DNA from: Petrolisthes cinctipes
Lineage: Eukaryota > Arthropoda > Malacostraca > Decapoda > Porcellanidae
Reading direction: 5' to 3'
Assembly: GCA_033782935.1 (NCBI GenBank)
Contig: JAWQEG010000627.1
Location: 24,875-88,874 of the forward strand
Length of the DNA: 64,000 bases
Shown piece by piece: positions 14,201-25,081 of the stretch. A model generated the notes under the pieces. It saw nothing but the letters and a program-made list of their open reading frames with translations. It had not been told where the DNA came from and did no database searches. The first letter of the stretch is position 1, and each line of letters begins with the position of its first letter. Position numbers and translations under genes: made by a program.

Positions 14201-16225
14201 CTAACATCACAAACTTCTTTAGTATACTCTTACAGAAATGTTTACTGCTGGATCTGTCCATGCTTAAAATTTATATCTAGTGATATACTGGTTTCCAAGT
14301 ATGACCTGGAGGTGCCAAAGATTGTTTGGCTATGTAGAGGTTACTGATTATACCAAACAGTGCCATGAAAGACTTCCTCAGTATAGGTGCTGATTTGTGA
14401 CAATTTGGAAGTCCCAGTAACCTCCATTTTACTCACAGTAAATCAGAACACTTTAATATGCAGTATTTGTATGTGTGTCTCATCCATTATGAAGTATGCC
14501 TGGTCATTAGCATCAAGTTAGGTAAGGGTTGGTGTCGACCATCTCATATGATGGACCCGTTTCATTTGGAGGAACCAATGATCTCAAAGTTGCTAATAAA
14601 TTAACAACCCATTAAAACAAAATCCTTGTTCTGGAATGAAGAACAAGCACTCGTGATGTACTGTAAATGAAAATTTAATTCGAGGACCTTTCACTGATTA
14701 TATTTGCTACCAAATTCAAGAAGTAGTGCGGTGATGGAAGAAAGCCTTCCTTTCAGCCCTTTGATGTGTGGCACATTTAATAGACTAACACTAGATGATT
14801 TTATCCAGAACTGGTAAGCATCCTAGGACTGTATCAAGGAATATAATGATATTTCAGAGCCAGATGGCAACAGATATACAGCAATAAAGGGGTGGCAACC
14901 TAGGTTTAACCCGAAAGTCCACAGAATGGCTCCTTACGCCAAGATTAATTGAAATTACTTTTGTGAGGAGCTGAGAATTTTATGGTCTTGAAAGGGGGAA
15001 TGCATGACAATGTGGCCCATTTTATTGATATACCAATTATAAACAGATGATATATCAACACACTGATATCTTGATGATACAGTGGCGGAATACGGACATG
15101 CTTTGGCATGCTCAGCTTAGCACGTAGTAATTACTACTTACATGGGGAAGTATGTTTGCCATGCTTATATTTTGAGGCCAATATATCCTCTTTCCAGGGT
15201 CCAGTGAGAATTTTTTTCCCTTTTTCTATGGGTCTAGAACATACAATTTCCATTTTCAAAATAAAAACTAAATGCAGGAGGTGCCTGGAACCAGCAAAAT
15301 CACAAGTTGGTTAGACTGGCAACACTTTGGGTTAAGGGTTTGCTAAAGCAGAACAACAACTTCACCTCATTTGGCAAGGTTCTACAGAAGGCTTGTCTAT
15401 CTAGCCCTTCATAAAATATAATTACATTGATAAGCGACTTAGATAAAGTTAAATAGCAGTAATTTTACCAGTACTGTATATAAAAGTATTAAATTTGCAA
15501 ATATTTATGGGTAACTCCATGTAATAACCCCATCACTATAATTCAAAAGGGAATGAGTTAATTAAACCCTGCTTCCAAGAAACAAAATTATAATGTTGCA
15601 AACTCCTTCCCTTACCTTCCATGATGAATGTATAATATTCATACTTGGACAATCCCTTTCAATTTTCAGAATAGAAATATTATATATAATACAACAGTAA
15701 AGTACTGTATAGACATATCTCAGGTATGTGTATATTACATCACTGACATCAATATATTAAGTATTACTGTATTCTATTCATAGACAGATCTTCAGTATTA
15801 AGGTTTATATAAAAACTACCACATTAATATGGAACAAAGTTGCAGACTACATACCGGCACCTACAAATTTTATCCCTGGTAATAAAAAAACACTCTGAAA
15901 AAGGAAGATCAAATTAACAGGGCAATGAAGAATATTTGTACCATCTACTATGAAACCTCATTTACCCAAGCAAAATTCAGATCAAAGGGACCTGACTTTT
16001 ACTGCTGCTGTATACAGTAATCACTTCAAACAATTTTAACTTTCATTAAGCCACATTAACCACTAAATAGAATTTACAAAGTTCAAGTGGTTCTGTAGTG
16101 CTCATGCATGTATTGAATGAACTATACCCACTGGTTTTCCATCAGAACTATCCCATTTTATACATCTTCTCCCACCCTGCCCTAAGTCAACATGCACAAG
16201 GATTTCACGGCTATAATCCCTCCTT
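11228..16225. other. AT-rich region downstream of RPRD2, possible 3' UTR
   Basis: The sequence immediately 3' of the RPRD2 stop on the minus strand has no further exon. Several TTTATT words (AATAAA on the minus strand) are present, but AT richness makes them uninformative. No coding feature was recognised. Confidence 0.4.
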
Positions 16226-18100
16226 TTACCACCAATTTCTCCCTCCCCTCCCACCCCCCCACCTTCCTCCACCACGGCCCCCTCTACCATAAGGCCTCCC
16301 AGACGAACCGTGTCGTGGACCATCGTGATAGCCACCACCCCGACCACCACGTGGGGAGAAGAACCCTGGCCCCACACCAAAACTCCAGTTCTTTTGGTGT
16401 TGTGACCCACCATAGTAACTCCCATTTCCCTGATGAGGAGTGAAATTGCCTCCCCCTCGGCTACTGTTGAAATTCTTACCACGCGCTTTCTGTTGGTGAA
16501 ATTCTCGATCCATACTTTTGATGATTTCTATGACATTACTCTCACTACCTGTACTGTCCTTGCTACTTGTACTGGGATCCTCTTTTGAGTTCCTCTCTTC
16601 TCTTTCTCCAGATTTGGGCTTACCAACATCTTTATTATCTTCCCCACTCTCTGCTACAGCTTTTTTGAAGTCATCATACCATTTTCTTCCTTTCCCCGCA
16701 TCTCCCTCTTTCTTACCACTAGCACCACTATCTTTGGACATTTTATTAGGCTTCGAGGATGACTCACAAGTGCTACCCTCTGAGTCAATTGATTTCCTCT
16801 TCTCTGCTTTTTTACCTTCTGTTACTTTTGCAGCGGTAGAAACTGGGGTCTCCTTATCAACTTCACTTACCTTTCCTACAGTACTATTGGGATCCTTTGG
16901 TTTCACTACACTGATACCACTTTTACTTGCTCTTCCTCCTATAACACTAATAGGCAGAATTGATGAATTGGTATTATCACTTGCACTGGACTTTTTTACA
17001 CTGGTCTTCTCCTGGGCTTGTGAAGACTTATTCGATTCTTTTCTCTTAGGGGTCTCTTTCGCATTTTTAGATTTACCTCCTTTCTTGTTGTTCACAGCTT
17101 CTTTCGCAGACTCATCACTTATATCCATGTCATCCTCTGAAGCACTAATGTCCATGTCAGATCCAGAGTCATCCTTTGACTGTTTTTGTGAAGACTTCTT
17201 TACACGCAAATCCATGTCATCCTTACCCGTAAAAAGGGACTGAATTGAGGGAATCTTTTCTCCCTTACCCTGTGCTGCATGATCTGACAAGAAACTGTAG
17301 TCATAGCAACGATAATCACTGTCCCTGTCCCTGGGCTGGATACTCACTAAATTGGTTCTATGATCACTATCTTCTCCCTCGGATACTAACTCCCGTAGGT
17401 TGCTTCGTGATGTACAAAAAGCTGGTGGTAAGGGAGGAGGGGGCAGGGCACCAGAGAAGCCCTTTTCAAATGTAGGTGGAGAGGAAGGTGTGTCCAAAGC
17501 CTCCAGTTCCTCCTTTCCTGGAGGTTCACCCCAGTTGCGATCATCTGAGTCATCAGGAACATCCCCAGCGTTGCTGTACTGTTCAAAGTCTGACCAACCC
17601 CCCTGGTTGTAGCTCCTGTTCAAATCATAGTCTGGGCCAGTTCCATCCACACCATCAATACAAATTTCTGGGGGAGGGGGAGGGGGAGGTGGAGGTGGAA
17701 TCCACATAGATGGTGAAACACTGTATGGTGGGTAAGGGGGCTGCTCAGTTGTTGGAGTGGGAGGAAACAAAGGTTTTGGTGATGTCTCTAAAGGTGTTGG
17801 ATAATACTGTGGTTTATTGGAATAAGGAGATGAGGTGGTGACAGGGATGTAGGGGGCTGGAGATTCAGTGGTAGGTGTATTGTTAGAAGGTAATGGTCCT
17901 GATATGCAAAGAGGAGGAGGGCGAGAGAGGTCTGGTATTGATGTATCAGGAATGGAAGTGGTGACAGACTTGGTAGTGCTGTATGAGGGAACAGAAGATG
18001 TTGTGATGCTAATTGAGCTCCCAGAAGTGGTGGCCTTGTTGCTCTGGTAAGCCTTCCCAAACGTGTCCAAGAGTTCAGCGGCACTCATGGGTTTCAACTC
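16226..18100 (-). CDS. RPRD2: RPRD2 last coding exon (Pro-rich, Lys/Ser-rich, RGG tail)
   Basis: A 625-codon exon with the TAA stop at 16226-16228. It opens with ELKPMSAAELLDTFGKAYQ, a short helix-forming motif. A Ser/Thr/Pro region, a run of ten prolines, acidic SGSDMDISASEDDMDIS repeats and lysine-rich stretches (possible nuclear localisation signals) follow. The last 70 residues are Gly/Arg-rich with RGG triplets and aromatic residues, suggestive of RNA binding or condensate behaviour. Acceptor ttccag. Confidence 0.88.
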   Translation of the reverse strand, partial: ELKPMSAAELLDTFGKAYQSNKATTSGSSISITTSSVPSYSTTKSVTTSIPDTSIPDLSRPPPLCISGPLPSNNTPTTESPAPYIPVTTSSPYSNKPQYYPTPLETSPKPLFPPTPTTEQPPYPPYSVSPSMWIPPPPPPPPPPEICIDGVDGTGPDYDLNRSYNQGGWSDFEQYSNAGDVPDDSDDRNWGEPPGKEELEALDTPSSPPTFEKGFSGALPPPPLPPAFCTSRSNLRELVSEGEDSDHRTNLVSIQPRDRDSDYRCYDYSFLSDHAAQGKGEKIPSIQSLFTGKDDMDLRVKKSSQKQSKDDSGSDMDISASEDDMDISDESAKEAVNNKKGGKSKNAKETPKRKESNKSSQAQEKTSVKKSSASDNTNSSILPISVIGGRASKSGISVVKPKDPNSTVGKVSEVDKETPVSTAAKVTEGKKAEKRKSIDSEGSTCESSSKPNKMSKDSGASGKKEGDAGKGRKWYDDFKKAVAESGEDNKDVGKPKSGEREERNSKEDPSTSSKDSTGSESNVIEIIKSMDREFHQQKARGKNFNSSRGGGNFTPHQGNGSYYGGSQHQKNWSFGVGPGFFSPRGGRGGGYHDGPRHGSSGRPYGRGGRGGGRWGGGRGGRNWW

Positions 18101-21100
18101 CTGGAATTATTTAAACTTATTAATAATGGAGTGAGACAAGGACAAGAATGTGTGGTCACCATGGTTGTTCAATGTGTACATGGATGGAATGATGATAGAA
18201 GCAAGGCAATATTATTGGAAAAAGGATTGGAAATGATGCAGTATAGAGTTGGCAGAGGTGGTGCTACTGGATAGTAGTGAAAGGGATCTAGAAATATTAG
18301 TGGCAAGTTTTTCAGAGGTGAATGAATGCCACTGCTTAAAAGTAAATGTGGGTGAGAGCAAGGTGATGATAATGGAGAGGGAGTTGGAGTCATTGTATTC
18401 TGTGCAAGTGGATGATGGGAATATCAAAGTGATTGAAATATTTATGTACTATACCTTGGAGTAATACTGGATAAGAAAGGAAAGCATGTTCTTAAAAGAA
18501 ATCGCACATATGCCTACCTTGGGCATCTGAATTGGAGTGTCATAGGAAGTGGAGTATTCATGTTCTCTGGATTTGTGGTAGTCCCGGTCAGAGGAAACAC
18601 GATCTCGGTCCCTGCTGCTCCTGTAGGTATCCATTCCACTCTCACGTGAGTCTCGGGAGTCGCGAGAGCTTCTAGATCCCCGGTGTTCTCGGATTGAAGC
18701 AGCATAGTCCCGGGATTCAGCCCGGGTGTCAGATCGGGTTTCGTTCCGGGGCTCAGATCGAACTTCAACAGGGGTATCAACTTCCCATGAGCTCCGGACT
18801 TCTGTCACATCTTCAATAGATTGGGATTCCCAGTCATTGTGACACTTGTATCGATCACTTACATCTTTTATTTCCCATGAGTCTGAACTACTTCTGGGAG
18901 ACCGGACATCTCTGATTTCATGATAGGATGATTTCCCTTTCTTTGAAGATGGTTCACCTTCCCTAAAAGCAGCCAGACGACTCTCCAGGTCATTACCTCC
19001 ATCTCTAGTTAAAGCCTCTTTCGCAAAATCAGCTAATTTGGAAGAGTTCATGAAAGAGCCAAAACCTGAAATATAAAAAAAATCATTATCAGGTGGTACT
19101 TCCACATGCTTTGTTGTATCAATGTGACAGGACTTAGAGATTGCCCCCATGAAATCTATAGGTTGATGAGGAGAGCCTAAAGGAATGAAAGCGTGTATGA
19201 GATGTTTGTTATGACTGAATATAACAGGACTGGTCATGGCAGAAGTCAGAACTCAGCAATAAGTTATCCCAGTGGTTGTTGGCCTCTCACAAAGGGGCCA
19301 ATCCCTAACTATCTATCTATCTATCTATCTATCTATAGCTCTGACGCCTCGTTCCCTCCGGGAACTCCCCCCAAGGGGGTGGCCACGGCAGAAGTGTCTC
19401 CAGTTCTCCCTGTTCCAACACTCCCTCCTTACTTGGTCCATCCCTACTCTACCCCTCACGTTTCTCTCCTTTACATACTCTTCCACTCTGTTCTTCCATC
19501 TAACCGGAGGTCTACCTCTCACACCAGGTCCCACAACTTCACTTCCATACACCTTCTTTACAAACTCCACACCTTGCATTCTCTCCACATGTCCAAACCA
19601 TCTCAATGTATCACGTTTCACTCTCTCAACCACTCCACACTCAATGCCAATTGCCTTCTCACTCATTCCACATCTCTCATACACACTCTCATTACTTTCT
19701 CCATCCCATCTAGTAAGTCCACATGCTCCTCTCAAGTAACTCATTTCCACAGCACCTATTCTAGACTGATGCGCCCTACTCCATGTCCATGTCTCCGACG
19801 CATATGTCAGTGTTGGCAGGATTATACTATTTCGTAGTCCCCTTTTCACTTCCATACTCACACTTCTACCCTTCATAATCCTTCCCAGTGATCCTATGAC
19901 CTTTCTGCTCTCTCCCTAATTTCTCCTTCCATACTTCCATGTTTACACATAACTGTACCCAGGTACTTAAACTCCTTCACTTCCTCCATCCACTCGCCCC
20001 TCAGAGTTATCTCACACTTCGTCCCAGTTGGTACAGCCACTCTGTAAGGTGTAGCAAAGTCAATCACTTCAGTTTCTGCTCTTTCAAATACCATCACTTT
20101 ACTTTTATCTACATTCACCTTCAATTTCCTTCGTTTACACACAGACTGAAATTCGTCCACCACTCTCTGTAAATTCCTTTCATTCTCAGCCATCAGCACA
20201 GTGTCATCCGCAAACAAACTTGCCACCAGGGACCAATTTGCTTCATTCAGTCTCAACTTCACCCCCAGACCATTCACTTTGGCTTTCACCTCTCTCATAC
20301 AACCATCCATATATATATTGAACAACCATGGTGACATAACACACCCCTGTCTCAGCCCTACACTAATATTAAAACTCTCACTTAGATCACCCTCTACCCG
20401 TACACATGCTTTTGCATCTGCATAAAAAGCCTCAATACCTTTCAGCAAAGGCCCCCCAACACCATAAATTCTCAACACCTCTGTCATAGCTTTCCTATCA
20501 ACTCTATCGTATGCCTTCTCCAAATCCATGAAGGCAGCATAAAACTTCTTACCCTTCCCAATATATTTCTCCACTATTGATTTTAATGCAAATATTTGGT
20601 CCACACATCCTCTACCCTTTCTGAACCCTCCCTGCTCCTCACTAACTTTATTCCCTGTTACTTCAACCAGTCTTTCAGTAAGAACCTTCCCGTAAACCTT
20701 CCCCGGTACACTAAGAAGACTTATTCCCCTATAGCTACCACACTCATCCTTACTGCCCTTCCCCTTATACAAAGGTACAATTATGGCTCTCCTCCAATCC
20801 TCTGGCACCTCTCCCTGCCTCCACGCCAATGTACATATAAGCAACATCCACTCCACCACTACCTCCCCCCCACACTTTAACATTTCAGCAGTTATCCCAT
20901 CCACCCCCGGTGCCTTTCCCATCTTCAACTTTCCTATTGCTTTCCTAACCTCTTCCCTTCCTAATTCTCCCTGTACATCCTGTCGTCTACCACCTGCCTC
21001 CATCCCCATGCATGTCACCACCGCCTCCCCTCCCGTCCCCCCATTCATCAACCGATCAAAATGCCTCTTCCACACTTCTTTCACTTCCTCACTTCTACTC

Positions 21101-24100
21101 ACAGTAACTCCATCCTCTCTCTTCATTCTCACACTACCAGACTTTCCTTCTCCTCTTTCTCTTTTCACCTCCTTCCAGAATAATTTCTTGTTCTCTTTAA
21201 ACTTTTCACTCAGCTTCATACCAAACTCCTCATCCACTCTCCTTTTACTCTCACTCACCATCCTTTTCACTTGTCTCTTACACACATTATATTCTCTTTT
21301 CCATCTCTCTCTCACTTCTTCCGGCACATTCCTCTGTAGTGTTCTCCTATATGCCTTCCTCTTATCCTCTACAGCATCTTTCACTTCTTCTGTCCACCAA
21401 GCACTCCCTTTCTTGCCCCTCTTCTGTGACTTATATCCTACTACCTCTGCTGCTGTCCTTAATACTCTCATCTTAAACGTTTCATACACCGCATTCACTC
21501 CCACTCCCTCCCCTATCCCCATCCTTACATCCCCCAGCACCTCACCCACCCTCCTCTTATATTCCTCCCTATACTCTTCTACATCTAATTTCCCACTAGC
21601 CACCTCCCTCTTATTCCTCACCCCTTCATCCCTCCTACCATACTCCCACTTAACCCTAACCTTCATCCTCACCAACACCGCAAAATGGTCGGAGCAATGG
21701 ACCATTCCTCTCACCACTTTTGCGTCATACACATCCTTCCTCAACCTTTCATCCACTGCCACATAATCAATCAAACTCTTTTGTTCTCCTCTCTCATCCC
21801 TTCTCTTCCATGTATACTGGTGGATCATCTTGTGCTGAAAGAAGGTGTTAGCCAAGAACAACCCCCTCTCAGCACAGATGTCCACCAGATATTCACCATT
21901 CTCATTTGTTCCTTCCACACCCCATTTACCAACAATACTTCCTACTCTCTCATTTCCTACTTTCCCATTCATATCACCCATCATTACAATCTTCCTCCCA
22001 CTCTCAAACTTCCTCAAACACCCATTCAACTTCTCCCAGAAATCTCTCATTTTTTCTCTCCCCGCCTTATTCCTCTCATTCACAGGTGCATACGCACACA
22101 CCCATGCATACTTAACCAAACCAATCTTTCCTGTCACCCATGCCACTCTCGTCCCACACCATCCATGTCCATCTACTCTCTTTCATACCCTTGGTGCTAC
22201 CAGCACTGCACACCCCTCCCTCCCTCTTCCTTTACACTTCTCACTCATTCCTGTCCACACTACACCTCCCTCCATTCCCTCCCACATCACACTCTCTCCT
22301 CCAGCCTCACACTCCTCCACTCCCCATCCTTTCAAGTGTGTCTCAGTCACTCCCATCACATCTACTCCTCCATTCTTAAAGCATTCAACTATTTCTCGCC
22401 TCTTCGTCTTTTCAACCATTCCATTCACATTCACTGCTACCACTCTCATGCACCCCCCCTTCCCCCACAGGGAAACCCGGAGACCCCCCCCCCCCGCCTG
22501 CAGCCATATCTGTCCACTCCCCCACTGGGGGGCCGCTGATGGCTGGCAAGGCCAATGCAGCGCTCATTCCCGGAGGGACACGGGCCGTCAGCATTAAAAA
22601 AAAGGGTCACACTGGTTAAAAAGATGTTAAAAGGATGTTAAAAAAATGTTAAAAACTAAAAAGATATATACAATTACTAAAACCTATATGTGGGGGAAGC
22701 TAAAATCCAATCCCCCACACCGCCTCCCCCTTTAGCTTCACCTCCTGCTTTATAAAAAATGGTAAAAAAAGGAGGTGTTACCCGAGGTTGCCACGTGGAG
22801 GCAGGGTAAGGCTTACCTACCCTTCCTCGAGGTGAATCTTTTCCCAATACCAACGGATTTAGCTTTCCGCAGCAGCATCCACCTCAACCTCATTGGTTAC
22901 GATATTGCCACTGCGCAAAGCCAATCCCTAACTGCTCCAGGAAAACTGGATGGTAGGGAAGACTGTATTTACCACCAGTGAGAGTTTTGTGTAGTGTTGT
23001 GACTTGATGTAGGTATACATGAGTCAAGATACAGCTCTCCAACACTATGGCAGTAGCAACTCTGTGGGTGGGACTATCTACCTAGACCAGCTATTTAGAC
23101 AGTACATGGGAATTCATAAAGTTACTTTTAGTAAAAGTAATAAAGCTAACAAAAATTTAATATCTGAAAAAGACTTATGGACTTACCTGATGTGCCTGCA
23201 TCAGGAAGGCTGAGATCTTCATCTTCACTGTTCTCTGGTGAAGGAGCATCAACAGTTGGGGACGGAACTGGACTGGGCTCAGGCAGCATTTTCATTTTTT
23301 CTTCCAGTTTACTTTTCAAGGTTTTTACTCTGTTCCCAAAGTTCTTGTATGCCTGTTCACAAAGTAAATGCATAAAAAAAATTGATATTCAGTTATTTTG
23401 TACTACCACTTGAAATTTTGAAATTTATGTGAGGATGATTAGCTCCACCCCCTTGATTCCCATGAAAAGTGGAGTTGGCTGAAAATCTACTGGTCAGTAA
23501 CTAAATATGGCAGAAATTATAATAGCTGTGTGCAGAGCAATATTGTAGTTTATAAGGCATGAGTCTGGCTGCTGTATTTCAGCTAGACTATGGGTGCTGA
23601 AAGAACATTTTAAGTGTGCAGCATGCATTAGTACTGTATATATGCACTAAATAATGCAAGGCTGAAAATCGTCTGGTATGAGATGAGCTGCAAAACTGGT
23701 TGGATGATATTCCTAATGAGTGATTACACTCTTTTATCTCACTGAAGATGTACCATCTTACATCAAATGTCTTATCTGGAAAATTATATTTTTTCTTAGA
23801 CTAAAAATTATCCAAATTTATAAGATCAACAACTCGACTATCTTCATGCATGATACTGACTTGACAGGTTTGAGTTTTGCACTCTTCTTAATCTAATATA
23901 ATTTGTACAGCCTAACTAAAAATATCACTTACATTGGCCACCAACTTTGCCTCTCCTCGCTGTGTTTCATAGAATATCTCAGCCTGTTCGAGAAGAGTGA
24001 CCAGCTGAGTCCTTTCCTCCACCTCCTTCTGCACTGAAGCCATGTAGCACTCTAGAGCAATCACTGCTTCCTCAAACTCCTCCATACGCTCCCGACTTGT

Positions 24101-25048
24101 TCCTCGCTCTATTAGGAAAAAATGAGAATGCATAACCAGCATTTTTTTTTTTTATGGTATTCACTGCCAGCTTTGTAAAAGTTATTGCAACTAGGTATAG
24201 CTTCTCTCCCATATCAGCCAGTCAGAGGCAAGGTAATACTTTCAGTATTTTTCCATAAGTTACTGAAAAGGACTACTGTTCAGCCACAGATATTAGTTTT
24301 GACTTTCATCTTCCCATTCAACGATTGCATAATACAACATAAGATTTTCATACGAGTGAGGAATAATATACCGATATGTAAACTGTTGGTACTACATGTA
24401 CTTAAATATGAATGCAGGTAGGAATCTGGAAGTACCTGTGCAATTCTATGACATAATAACCACTAAAAGCTATACACTGATAATTAAAGCATGTTAAAAT
24501 ACTTTGCCTCCAATAAGGATGTGTCGGACAGAAATGAGACATTCCAATCTTTAAAGTGACTAATACAAAGTATACTGTCAGGTTATCTGTAGTTCAGAGT
24601 ACAGTACTCTAACTCAGGGTTCTTCAAACTACGGGTCCCAACCCATTACTGGGTCGCCAATTCCTCCAAACTGGGTCGTAGGTTCACAAAAATAAATACA
24701 TGAACAAAATAAAATGATAAAATAAATATGAAGTTCATACATGAATCAACCTAACATATTTTTACACTCAAATATTCATATATTCAAGTATCAATAAAAC
24801 AAAATCATTGCATATATATATATAATTACTAACATTACATGTTTATAATTCTGGTTAGAATGCCTTTTTATCATAATTATTGTGTTTCAGTTTTAGGCCT
24901 TGTATTTTTTTACTTTGATAACTCTGGTCATTTGTAAAAGATTTTTCTTTATGGGTCACGAGAATGATGTCTTAGTAAAAACTGGAACTGGGTCACGACT
25001 GAAAAAGTTTGAAGAACCCTGCTCTAACTGGACACATCCTATATTGTT

Positions 25049-25081
<33 letters not shown>

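Larger units (their letters stand above)
19311..22919 (-). mobile_element. Near-full-length RTE-clade non-LTR retrotransposon
   Basis: A 3.6-kb element in RPRD2 intron 6, same orientation as the gene. A perfect 14-bp target duplication flanks it. The 3' end is a (TAGA)n tail (19311-19336 on the plus strand), as is common for RTE elements that end in short tandem repeats rather than poly(A). It contains a 5' UTR of about 470 bp and one long ORF with apurinic endonuclease and reverse transcriptase domains. Its first 34 nt resemble U4 snRNA. The intact duplication and few ORF lesions suggest a fairly recent insertion. Confidence 0.88.

Noticed and set aside
14018..14347. 109-codon ORF downstream of RPRD2
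   Set aside because: No splice sites, motifs or biased composition; plausible chance ORF in AT-rich DNA.
16518..17243. 241-codon plus-strand ORF within RPRD2 exon 8
   Set aside because: Antisense shadow of a low-complexity coding exon.
19894..22597. Long plus-strand ORFs opposite the LINE
   Set aside because: Shadows of the minus-strand LINE ORF; Ser/Pro/Leu-rich composition reflects the complementary Lys/Glu/Arg/Gly coding.
22800..22933. A genuine U4 snRNA gene
   Set aside because: Only the first 34 nt match; the remaining stem-loops and Sm site are absent and the segment is the terminus of a LINE.
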